A DNA stretch of 64,000 bases, taken from SIAQ01 sp963767835 (GTDB lineage Bacteria > Planctomycetota > Planctomycetia > Gemmatales > Gemmataceae). The translations under genes and the position numbers were made by a program. The stretch is from contig CAVYFY010000027.1 of NCBI GenBank assembly GCA_963767835.1, positions 50,974 through 114,973 of the forward strand, in the 5' to 3' direction. The notes beneath the pieces were generated by a model, which was given only the letters and a program-made list of their open reading frames with translations, was not told the DNA's origin and did not search any database. Each line of letters begins with the position of its first letter. Within the stretch, counting starts at the first letter, position 1. Shown in pieces: positions 45,342 through 53,772 of this stretch.

Positions 45342-47252
45342 CCGCGGCGCCGCATCGCGCAACCGCTGCGCAAACTCGCGCATCTGCCCGCCCGTGACGC
45401 CATGCACTTGCCGGCCCACGCTTGCGAGCACGGCGGAATGCTTGAGCGTGGCGTCGCGGAATTCTGCGAGCACGACGGCGAAGGCGGCGGTCATCGCTTG
45501 CTTCACTTTCGGGTCGATCCGCAAGCGTGTGGCGATCTCGCGGCTGATCGCCTGGCGAGCCGCGTTGCCGGCCGGATTGTCGGCGGCGGCGACAATCTCC
45601 GTCGCCACGCGCTGGATGGCGGCGGCGTGCAAGTCGGGCCGCGTTTGCGCCGTCCGCTCGACAACTGCGCCGAGCGTCGGCTCGTTGCCGCTCTGGATGA
45701 TCTGTTCGCGCGCGTCGGTCATCGCCAGCTCGACCTCGGCGCGAATCTGCGGATCGAGCGGTTCGTCGGCGTCGTTCTCGGCAGCGGCGGCGAGGTCCCC
45801 CTCACCCCCGGCCCCTCTCCCGGGGGAGAGGGGGGAAATGCGCCCTCACTATGGGCCCCGCTCTCGGGGGGAAATGCGGCTTGGATGCCGCGGCGAACTT
45901 CCTGCGTCACGATCCATTCCTGGCCGACTTCGTGATCGGCGAGGAAGCAGCAGGTCAAGAGGGCGTGGCGGCTGTGGTCGATGGACAAATCGGTGAGGGC
46001 CGAGCCGCCGCCGCACGGGACGAAGAAGACGAGCTTGGCCCGGTCGCGCTGCTGCGGCGGGATAGTCGGGCCCCTTGAGCCGCATCGCTCGGCCCAGGAA
46101 TTGCACAACCGTGTTGAGCGATCCCGGCATGCCAACGCAATAGACCGCGCTGCACAGCGGCCAATCGGTCCCCTCCAGCACGCGCTGAATGCCGATCATC
46201 ACGTCGAAAGTTGACGTGGCGAAGGTTTGCTGCTGCTCGGCTTTGAGTCCGGCCAGGAAGCGCTGTTTGTCGGTGGTCCCGGTGCCGGTGGCATCGAGGA
46301 CGCGAGCTGGTCCGCCCTCACCCCCGGCCCCTCTCCCGGGGGGAGAGGGGAGATCGGTGCCGGCCCCTCTCCCGGGGAGAGAGGGGAGGGAAAGCGCTTG
46401 CGTCAAACGGCGGACTAATTCGCCGCTCTTTCCGCCTTGCATGGGCGGCACGCGGACAATCGCCTTGGGTTTGCCGTCGTCCCGCCAGCGCCGGCAAATC
46501 GCGGCGACCAACGAATCGAAATACGAAGCCGGCGGCGCTTCCTCGCCGGTGAACTGGGCGGCCGTGATCGCATCACCCGGTTGGCCGAGCGCGACGATCT
46601 CGCTGTCGAGATGGCGCGGCGCGAATCCCTCGGCCATATGCTCGGCAAGCGAGCGGCGGTAGGTGCGCATGCCATCGAGCTTCACGGGCCGGCCGTCGCC
46701 GCGATACGGCGTGGCGGTGAAGAAGAAAAGTTGGCCGCCGCGTTCGCGCCAGAGCGTGACGATTTGCGACAGGCCATCGGCGGAGGCGTGATGGGCTTCG
46801 TCGATGAACAGCGCTTTGCCGGTCAGCTCGCCGGGCAAATCGTCAGCGGCGATGCGATTTAAGGCAGCGTGGGTGCAAGCGAAAGCATGATCGAGCGGAC
46901 CGGGCTGACGAAGATACTGGACAACGCGCTTGACGGAGCCGACCTTGCTGTCGCGCGCTCCCAAGATCGTCTGTTTCGGCACTTGAATCGACGGAACAGC
47001 GACGCCGGCACGCACCGGGAAGCTGACCACATGGTAATCGCGTTTGACGAAGCCTTGTTCGATCTGCTCCTGCGGCGCGGCAATGACGGCGTGGGAAAAA
47101 CGCTTGCCGAGGTGCATCGCCACGAGCGTGACGATTTGCACCGTCTTGCCGGAGCCGGTCGGTTGCTCGACAAGCACATCTTCGGTGGCTCGGCGGACGT
47201 TGAAGACCAGCCTTTCTTGATAATCGCGCAGGGTCTTGGTTGCAGCTTGCAT
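44022..47252 (-). CDS. SF2 DEAH-type helicase with six C-terminal WADAH repeats (two frameshifts)
   Basis: ATG 47252 starts MQAATKTLRDYQERLVFNV. Motifs: Q-like LRDYQ, Walker A VEQPTGSGKT, motif II FIDEAHHA, motif III FFTATPYRGDG, motif VI VQFLGRAMRLKG: a ResIII-type superfamily 2 ATPase. The frame changes near 46055 (continuing QQRDRAKLVFFVPCGGGSAL) and again near 45798 at a G-run, then reaches the C-terminal half. The last 440 residues are six tandem ~73-residue units (ILAWADAHH..TG.WP..SG.v..apGEtWa.i..AL..G.RGLPgGSSLARLLAEhRGvRN). The units are likely small helical nucleic-acid or protein binding modules, loosely recalling HNH-associated or helicase-associated repeats. CCCCTCTCCC elements sit in frame at 45801-45835 and 46315-46390. 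About 1076 residues; role unknown. Confidence 0.75.
45801..45835. repeat. CCCCTCTCCC palindromic element in the helicase gene, copy 1
   Basis: CTCACCCCCGGCCCCTCTCC... with 10-bp arms; read on the minus strand as SPPGEGPGVRG. The second helicase frameshift lies at its edge, in the G-run. Confidence 0.75.
46315..46390. repeat. CCCCTCTCCC palindromic elements in the helicase gene, copies 2 and 3
   Basis: Two adjacent copies (46315-46353 and 46362-46390), translated in frame as LPSLPGRGAGTDLPSPPGRG and GAGGEGG between helicase motifs III and VI. Confidence 0.78.
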
Positions 47253-47283
47253 GAGTAACGATCCGTGGGCGCGGTTTCTTGAT

Positions 47284-47312
47284 ATTGTATCTGACCGGAA
47301 ACGGGATGTGCA
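47284..47312 (-). promoter_or_regulatory. Candidate promoter of the helicase gene
   Basis: Minus strand TGCACA (-35, 47307-47312), 17 bp, TACAAT (-10, 47284-47289), predicted start ~25 bp before ATG 47252. Confidence 0.4.
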
Positions 47313-47412
47313 AAGTCGGTCGCCGAGAATTAAGCCCAGCGAGCGCATTTTTGCCGCAAGTTGCGGCGAGGCGGGTGTCGGGGCGTCTCGCTGAGCGCAT
47401 CTTGGTGAGAAT

Positions 47413-47564
47413 TGCCAAGAAAGGCGGTTCGTTGCAGCGGGGGGGTGTCGGTGTATGTGTGCAACGAAAGGCCGCAAACGCAGAGGCCAACAATAGTTGC
47501 GAATCAAGAATTCATTGCATGAGGCGCGCGTGAAACCGCCGGCCTGACTTTTTTGCGCAAAGCC
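47413..47564 (+). repeat. Dispersed ~150-bp repeat, copy 2
   Basis: Counterpart of 5041-5193 (shared GCCAAGAAaGGC, GTGCAACGAAAG, CGCAAACGC, CAATAGTTGCGaATCAAGA, TGA-CTTTTTTGCGC). Lies between the helicase start and the glgX 3' end, ending 17 bp from the glgX stop. The rest of 47253-47580 holds no gene. Confidence 0.65.
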
Positions 47565-47580
47565 GCCGTGAACGAATTTT

Positions 47581-49746
47581 TTACGCATCCGCGATCAGCA
47601 CGATCATCGAATGCGCGGCCACGGGATAAGGCGACTCCGCTTCAACGAGCGGACGTTCGTCAGGGCCGGCGATGTCCAGCGGGGCTAACAGGCTCGTGTC
47701 GATGGCGCGGCGCCACGGTTTGCCGTTGGGGCTGCGTGGGATACGGAAGGTGATGGCGTCGATCCAGGCATTGCAGGCGACGTAGAAATCGCGGTCGTGT
47801 TCGCGCTCCGTTTGGGTGCCGTCCAGGCAGAACGCCAGGGTTCGGCTCGAATGCGAGAAGTCGGGCTGGAACGGCTCGACGCCATGCCAGATGACATCGG
47901 GCGGCAGGTTGTTATGCGGGCCGACGCCGCGGAAGAAGCTTCGGCGTCTCAATGCGGGATGACGCTTGCGCAGGGCGATCAGCATCGACGTGAAACGGTG
48001 GAAATCGGCGTTGGCCTCGCGTAGCCGCCAATCGACCCAGCTGATCTCGTTGTCCTGGCACCAGGCGTTGTTGTTGCCCTTCTGCGTGCGCAGGAATTCG
48101 TCGCCGCCCAGGATCATCGGCACCCCCTGCGAGATCATCAGCGTCGTCAGCAGGTTCTTCGCTTGTCGTTTGCGCAGGCGATTGATGTCGGGATCGATCG
48201 TCGGCCCTTCGGCGCCGCAGTTCCAGGAAGCGTTGTCGTCCATGCCGTCGCGGTTGTGCTCGCCGTTGGCGTCGTTGTGTTTTTGGTTATAAGAGACGAG
48301 GTCCCAGAGCGTGAAGCCATCGTGGCAGGTGATGAAGTTGAGCGAATGGCTGGGCAGGCGGCCCGAATGCTCGTAAAGATCGGCGCTGCCGCAAATGCGT
48401 GTGGCGAGGGCGCAGGTCGTGTTTTGCTCGCCGCGCCAGAAGCGGCGGACATCATCGCGGTAGCGGCCGTTCCATTCCGACCAGCGGCCGCCAAAGCTCG
48501 GGAAGCTGCCGACCTGGTACAGCCCGGCGGCGTCCCACGGCTCGGCGATCAGCTTGGTGTCGCGCAATAATCCGTCCTCGGAAATCATCTCGACGATGGG
48601 TGGATCGATCAGGACGTTGCCCTTGCGATCGCGGCCGAAGACCGAGGCGAGATCGAAGCGCAGGCCGTCCACGTGCATTTCGCCGATCCAGAAGCGCAGG
48701 CAGTTCAGGATCGATTCGCGAACGATGGGGTGATTGCAATTGACGGTGTTGCCGCACCCGGAGTAGTTGAGGTAATTGCCGCTGGGGCCGAGCATGTAAT
48801 AAAGGGCGTTGTCGAGGCCGCGGAAGGAATAGGTTCGGCCTCGGTCGTCTCCTTCGCCGGTGTGATTGAAAACGACGTCGAGGATCACTTCGATGCCGGC
48901 TTCGTGGAACGAGCGCACCATGTCGCGAAATTCGGTGACCTGATTGTGCTGAGCGCCGGAATCGGCGTAGGCTGCTTTCGGGGCCGCAAAGGCGATGCTG
49001 TTGTAGCCCCAGAAATTCTTCAGGCACTGCCCGGTCATCGGATTGACGAAAACGCAATCGTCTTCATCGAATTCGAAGACCGGCAGCAATTCGACCGCCG
49101 TGATGCCGAGCTGCTGCAAATAGGGAATTTTCTCGATCAAGCCGGTGAAGGTTCCCGGCTTGGACACGATTGCGTTCGGATGGATCGTGAAGCCTCGCAC
49201 GTGGAGTTCGTAGACGATGGTGTCTTCCATCGGCGTGACGAGGGGGACATCTTCGCGCCATTCGTAAGGCCGGCGGAAGTACAGGCTGCGGCGATGGGTG
49301 CCGCGCGAGGTATGTTGGCCGTTGAAGTGATGCCCGTTGCTGCCCCAGCGTGTACCGTCGGCGACGGCGGTGCAACTTGGATCGAGGAGGATCAGTTCCG
49401 GATCGAAGCGATGGCCGTTGCCCATGGGCCCGTCAACGCGCCAGCCGTAGCGGAAAATCTTGGGCAGGTCATACACCTGGATATGCCAAAGGTCGCCGGT
49501 ACGGTGCTTGCGCGGATCGAGCGCGATTTCGGCAAGCACGTCCTCCCCCTCGGCCGGGTGAATTACCAGGCGCACGGAAGTGCCGTGCCGGCACATCAAG
49601 ACGAAGTTGATGCCGTCGGCATACGGCGTCACGCCGAGCGGCGTGGATCGGCCGCGGCTGGTGCGGAAGGTCATCAACGCGGGCGGCGGGAGAGTGGGTG
49701 GTGTCATGACTTTCAAGGTTGGAATATCGTCCATGGCGCTGTCCAT
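47581..49746 (-). CDS. glgX: Glycogen debranching enzyme GlgX
   Basis: 721 residues. N-terminal CBM48-like domain (TPLGVTPYADGINFVLMCRHGTSVRLVI) then a GH13 barrel: VYELHVRGFTIHPN, EAGIEVILDVVFNHTGEGDD, nucleophile Asp in VDGLRFDLASV, acid Glu in KLIAEPWDAAGLYQVG, third Asp in LNFITCHDGFTLWD, and the GlgX marker NNAWCQDNEISWVDW. Hydrolyses alpha-1,6 branches of limit dextrins in glycogen breakdown. A TATAAT box (49750-49755) lies only 4 bp before ATG 49746, so either a leaderless start there or a start at Met5/Met14 is possible. No other glg genes nearby. Confidence 0.93.
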   Translation of the reverse strand: MDSAMDDIPTLKVMTPPTLPPPALMTFRTSRGRSTPLGVTPYADGINFVLMCRHGTSVRLVIHPAEGEDVLAEIALDPRKHRTGDLWHIQVYDLPKIFRYGWRVDGPMGNGHRFDPELILLDPSCTAVADGTRWGSNGHHFNGQHTSRGTHRRSLYFRRPYEWREDVPLVTPMEDTIVYELHVRGFTIHPNAIVSKPGTFTGLIEKIPYLQQLGITAVELLPVFEFDEDDCVFVNPMTGQCLKNFWGYNSIAFAAPKAAYADSGAQHNQVTEFRDMVRSFHEAGIEVILDVVFNHTGEGDDRGRTYSFRGLDNALYYMLGPSGNYLNYSGCGNTVNCNHPIVRESILNCLRFWIGEMHVDGLRFDLASVFGRDRKGNVLIDPPIVEMISEDGLLRDTKLIAEPWDAAGLYQVGSFPSFGGRWSEWNGRYRDDVRRFWRGEQNTTCALATRICGSADLYEHSGRLPSHSLNFITCHDGFTLWDLVSYNQKHNDANGEHNRDGMDDNASWNCGAEGPTIDPDINRLRKRQAKNLLTTLMISQGVPMILGGDEFLRTQKGNNNAWCQDNEISWVDWRLREANADFHRFTSMLIALRKRHPALRRRSFFRGVGPHNNLPPDVIWHGVEPFQPDFSHSSRTLAFCLDGTQTEREHDRDFYVACNAWIDAITFRIPRSPNGKPWRRAIDTSLLAPLDIAGPDERPLVEAESPYPVAAHSMIVLIADA

Positions 49747-49749
49747 GCG

Positions 49750-49755
49750 ATTATA
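49750..49755 (-). promoter_or_regulatory. Possible -10 box of glgX
   Basis: Perfect TATAAT on the minus strand just upstream of the first ATG; only a weak -35 (TTACGC) is found 16 bp further. Suggests a very short or absent leader. Confidence 0.35.
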
Positions 49756-49971
49756 GCATCTCTTCGGGCCAGCGTAATGCCTGCCGAAAAATCAAGGCGG
49801 CGTCCAATCCATCAAATCGGCGTTGATTCTGTCGCACTCCGGCGCAGCCCGCTGATCGTTAGAAACGGCAATTCGTTAGAAACGGCAATCTCCATCCGGC
49901 CTCTTCCGAGCGTCAAAGGCGCATCGGGGCGTGGAATCCTTACAATAGACCAGACGGAGGAGAGTTCTACC

Positions 49972-50544
49972 ATGACCGTGCAAGTTGGGGACATCTTGCC
50001 AGATCTGACGCTGTTGCGGCCCAACGGCGAGCAGGTTCACTTCTCGGATTTTCCGCGGCCGCTCTTGCTCATTTTCCTGCGTCATCTGCACTGAATCGCT
50101 TGCCTGGCGCACCTGGGCGAGGTGGAGAAGCATCTGGACGAAATTCGGCAGGCCGGCGCGGAAGTGATGGTAATCACGCAATCGCAGCCGAAGGCGGTGG
50201 CTGCGCTGTCGCTGCCGTTGCCAACGCTGTGCGATCCCGAACGGATCGCGTACCGTGCCTTCGGGTTGGATCGCGGCAAGTGGTCGATGTTTTTCCGCTG
50301 GAAAGTACTTGCCCGCTATCTCCGGCTAGTTTTTACCGGCTGGATGCCGCGCGGCTATGAAGTCGGGGAAGACGTGCTGCAACTGGGCGGCGACTTTCTT
50401 CTTTCCGCGGATCGCCGGCTTCTTTACGCTTACCGAAGCAACGACCCGGCGGACCGCCCTGCCGCCAAGGATCTCGTCGAAGAAGTCCGGCGACTCGCGC
50501 GTGACCTCGGCTCACCGGCTGCCTCCGCCAAATCATTAAGCTGA
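49972..50544 (+). CDS. Peroxiredoxin-like (AhpC/TSA_2) protein, putative selenoprotein with in-frame UGA
   Basis: GGAGGAGAG precedes ATG 49972. The frame reads MTVQVGDILPDLTLLRPNGE, ...LLLIFLRHLH, then TGA at 50092-50094, then IACLAHLGEVEKHLDEIRQ and on without a break to TGA 50542-50544: 190 codons. It matches the thioredoxin-fold AhpC/TSA_2 (peroxiredoxin-like) family. There the active-site segment reads FLRHFGCPFCRE, so the UGA sits exactly on the first Cys of CxxC, giving U41-x-x-C44. Later features fit too (LCDPERIAYRAFGL, LQLGGDFLLSADRRLLYAYR). A SECIS-like hairpin with a GG-starting loop begins 16 bases after the UGA. Expected role: thiol/selenol peroxidase or oxidoreductase. Alternative: a TGC-to-TGA error or mutation. 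No sel genes are in the window. Confidence 0.7.
50095..50124 (+). promoter_or_regulatory. SECIS-like hairpin downstream of the in-frame UGA
   Basis: CACCT (50110-50114), loop GGGCG (50115-50119), AGGTG (50120-50124): a perfect 5-bp stem whose loop starts with GG about 20 bases after the UGA, inside the 16-37 base window described for bacterial SECIS elements. The short stem is modest evidence on its own. Confidence 0.5.
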
Positions 50545-53500
50545 GTGGCCGTCAGTAGCGGATTTGTGCTTGCGATCGCGCACGAACAGGGCGTATACCG
50601 CTGGCAAGACGAACAGCGTTGCCGGCTCCCCCGCGATGAGACCGCCCAGGATGGCGCGAGCCAGCGGGGCGTTGGCTTCGCTGCCTTTCTCCAAGGCGAG
50701 CGCAGTCGGGATCATGGCAAAGAACGCGGCCAAGGCGGTCATTGTCACGGGGCGCACACGCAGGGCGGCGGCCTTGCGGATCGCCTCGAGCGGGCTGAGC
50801 CCCTCATGGCGGCGCAACTCCTGGGCGCAATCGGTCATCAGCACGGTGTTGGCGACCTTGATGCCGACGATGAAGATGAACCCCAAGAGCGACTGGACAT
50901 TGATGGCGCTGCCGGTGACAAACAGCATCGGCAGAATCCCAATCAGGCACAATGGCACGATCACCATCACCGCCAGTGGCACGATGAACGATTTGTCCAG
51001 GGCCACCATCAGAAAATAGATCAGCAGCGAGGCCAGGATCAGGCCGAAACCGAGATTGCGGAAGGTTTCCTGCATGCGGACATATTCGCCGCTGAGGATG
51101 ATCTTGGCTCCTTCGAGGATACGCTTGTCCGACGATCCGAGTTCATAAGGGCGCCAGGCGCCGTCGCCAATACTCTTGCCGAACTGGTTCAACACCCTGG
51201 CGACGTCGTCGCTGACATGGCCCAAATCGCGGCCTTCGACGTTCATCGTCAGATCGATCGCGGATTGCAAATTCACATGGTGGATCTCGGTGGGAATCTT
51301 GGTTTCCTTCAACGTGGCCACGTTCGAGAGCGGAATCGGCGTCGATTGATTGATCCCGGTGATCGGGATGTTCAACACGTCCTGTTTCGTTTTGAAGAGC
51401 TTCTCGGGGTATTGCACGCCGACGAAGTATTGCATGCCGTTGCTGGGATCGATCCAGAAATTGGTTTTGTTGTAGGTGATGCTGGAATTGGTGGCAGCGA
51501 TGACGCTTTTCATGATGTCGTCCTGGTTGAGATTCAGCCTCGCCGCCTTGGCGCGATCGACGACAATGGTGAGCTCCGGAGCATCTGGCCGTTGAATGAC
51601 CCGGGCGTCCACGACGCCATCCACCTTGGCAACGGCCTTCTTGATCTCGTCGGCGATGGCGAAAAGCGTATGCTGGTTCTTGCCGATCAGTTGCACGTTG
51701 ATGGGTGAGGAATTGCCCTCATTCAAGGCGCCTCGCACCAGCCCGCCCGAATCAAAAGAGAATTCCAGCGCGCCAAAGCTGGGATCTTTCTTCAATCCCA
51801 CGCGGAGCCGGCGAATGTATTCCTGGGAGGTGTGCCGGCGTTCGGGCGTAAGCTGGACTTTCAGGACGGCATCCATGGTGCCGGAGTTGACCGTGTACGC
51901 CGCCGACCAATCCGCCGTCAGCCCCAATTCGGAGACGACCAGATCGAGGTCTTCTTCGGGAATGGTTTGCTTGATGAAGTCCTCGACCTTGGCAATGAGC
52001 TTCTCCGTCACTTCGAGGCGCGTCCCTGCCGGAGCGCGAGCGGCGATCTCAAACGCGCCGGAGTCCACTTCCGGGAAGAAATCGCGCCGCATCACGGGAG
52101 CCAGGAGGATAAGAGTGACGGCCAACAAGACAAAGCTGCCGATGATCGTCACCATCTTGTGCTTCAACGCCACGTCCAGCACGCGCACATAGACGCCGAT
52201 GCCCTGGTCGATCAGGCGTTCCCAGCGCGCGAACAGTCGGCCGATGCTGCCGGTCGCCTTCGGCGTGTCATGGTGATGCGCCCGCAGAAGAAAAGCACTG
52301 GCGCAGGGGACGAAAGTGCGCGACAAGATGTATGCCGAGGTCATGGCGAACATCACCGCCAGCGTCATCGGCAAGAACAGGAATCGGCCCATCCCCGGCA
52401 TCAACGCCAGAGGCGAGAGCACCAAAAACGTGCATAGCGTGGAGACGAGTTCCGGCATCGCCACCTCGCTGGCGCCGTTCAGGGCGGCGTCTTTCGGCGC
52501 GGCGCCCAGCGTGAGATGGCGGTGGGTATTTTCCAGGCAGATGATGGCGCTATCGATCATCGGGCCGATGGCCAGCGTCAAGCCGGCCAGCGTCATCACG
52601 TTGATCGTTTGCCCGGTGTAAAGTAGACAGATGATCCCGACCAATACCGAGAGCGGCAATGTCAATATCGCGATGATCGTCATGCGCCATTGCCCCAGAA
52701 ACAGAAGGATCACCAGCGAGCACAGGATTGCGCCGATGGTCCCCTCTTGTACCAGGGCCGTCACCGAGCCGCGCACGTATACCGATTGATCCATCACCAC
52801 CTTGAGGTCGATGCCAGGCGTGCGGATACGGCTTTTCATGTCCGGCAATGATTCGCGCAGCGTATCGACGACCGAAAGCGTGCTGGCGCCGAGTTGCCGA
52901 TAGATCGGAATGTAAACCTGCCGTCGGCCGTTGACGCGCACGACGTTGGTCTGGATGAAGGCCGAATCCTTGGGCTCGGCAAGGTCGCTCAGGAAGCAGA
53001 ATTTCCCGGAATCGGAGGTGACGGGGATTTCCCCCATTCGCTCGACGACGTCGAACATCGAATTCGAGGAGAGGGCATAATCCAGAACGCCGATGCGGAC
53101 ATCGCCGCTGGCAAAGAAAAGATTGTACTGCCCGACGGCGCGCATCACATCGGAGGGGGACATGCCACGCGCTTGCATCTTGATCGGATCGAGATACAGC
53201 ATGACGGCCCGCAGCTTGCCGCCCATGACGACGGGGGCGATGGCGCCCGGCTGCTGCATGATCATGTTGCGGACTTCATAACGACCCACGTCGTACAGGA
53301 TCGATTCCGTTTGCGTTTCGCTGTCGAGCGTGACCAGGGCGACCGGCGTCGTGCTGGTGGGATCGAAGGGCAAGACGACGGGCGGCAACGTGCCGGGAGG
53401 CAGGCTGGGAATCTCCGCCAGCGCCAACGAATTAACCTGCGTCAAGGCGCCGCTGGCGTCCTGATCGTCCTGGAAGTAATTGCGGACGATGCTGGCCCCA

Positions 53501-53760
53501 AGTATGGAGCGCGACTCCTGCCGCTTGATGCCGTTGGCCTGCCCGGTCCAGCGTTCCATGCGGATGGTGATGTCCTTTTCCATCGCCTCTGCCGGCATGC
53601 CGCCGTAAAAGGTGAGCACCTGCACGGCGGGACTTTTGAACACCGGCAAAATGTCGATCGGCACGCGCACCAGCGACAGCGTTCCCAGGACCAGTATCGC
53701 CAACGAGATGACGATAATGGCATGCGGATTTTCCAGCGAAAATCGAATCAACCATTTCAT
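50536..53760 (-). CDS. RND efflux transporter, copy B
   Basis: 1074 residues of the AcrB/CusA-type RND superfamily: TM1 (IIVISLAILVLGTLSLVRVPIDILP), docking and pore domains, the TM2-6 block (GAILCSLVILLFLGQWRMT, LAGLTLAIGPMIDSAIICLENTHRHL), second half (LLAVTLILLAPVMRRDFFPEVDSGAFEIAARAPAGTRLEVTE) and TM8-12. The TM4 acidic pair DD of HAE-type pumps is I-D-S here, keeping one Asp as in heavy-metal (CusA-like) pumps. Its start follows the copy A stop by 12 bp and it is clearly duplicated from copy A. Its 3' end overlaps the convergent selenoprotein-candidate gene by 9 bp. Substrate unknown. Confidence 0.9.
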   Translation of the reverse strand: MKWLIRFSLENPHAIIVISLAILVLGTLSLVRVPIDILPVFKSPAVQVLTFYGGMPAEAMEKDITIRMERWTGQANGIKRQESRSILGASIVRNYFQDDQDASGALTQVNSLALAEIPSLPPGTLPPVVLPFDPTSTTPVALVTLDSETQTESILYDVGRYEVRNMIMQQPGAIAPVVMGGKLRAVMLYLDPIKMQARGMSPSDVMRAVGQYNLFFASGDVRIGVLDYALSSNSMFDVVERMGEIPVTSDSGKFCFLSDLAEPKDSAFIQTNVVRVNGRRQVYIPIYRQLGASTLSVVDTLRESLPDMKSRIRTPGIDLKVVMDQSVYVRGSVTALVQEGTIGAILCSLVILLFLGQWRMTIIAILTLPLSVLVGIICLLYTGQTINVMTLAGLTLAIGPMIDSAIICLENTHRHLTLGAAPKDAALNGASEVAMPELVSTLCTFLVLSPLALMPGMGRFLFLPMTLAVMFAMTSAYILSRTFVPCASAFLLRAHHHDTPKATGSIGRLFARWERLIDQGIGVYVRVLDVALKHKMVTIIGSFVLLAVTLILLAPVMRRDFFPEVDSGAFEIAARAPAGTRLEVTEKLIAKVEDFIKQTIPEEDLDLVVSELGLTADWSAAYTVNSGTMDAVLKVQLTPERRHTSQEYIRRLRVGLKKDPSFGALEFSFDSGGLVRGALNEGNSSPINVQLIGKNQHTLFAIADEIKKAVAKVDGVVDARVIQRPDAPELTIVVDRAKAARLNLNQDDIMKSVIAATNSSITYNKTNFWIDPSNGMQYFVGVQYPEKLFKTKQDVLNIPITGINQSTPIPLSNVATLKETKIPTEIHHVNLQSAIDLTMNVEGRDLGHVSDDVARVLNQFGKSIGDGAWRPYELGSSDKRILEGAKIILSGEYVRMQETFRNLGFGLILASLLIYFLMVALDKSFIVPLAVMVIVPLCLIGILPMLFVTGSAINVQSLLGFIFIVGIKVANTVLMTDCAQELRRHEGLSPLEAIRKAAALRVRPVTMTALAAFFAMIPTALALEKGSEANAPLARAILGGLIAGEPATLFVLPAVYALFVRDRKHKSATDGHSA

Positions 53761-53772
53761 GGCAATGTTCCT

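Noticed and set aside
50536..50544. Overlap of the selenoprotein candidate with the RND gene as evidence against it
   Set aside because: A 9-bp convergent overlap of stop regions is common and does not bear on the UGA reading.
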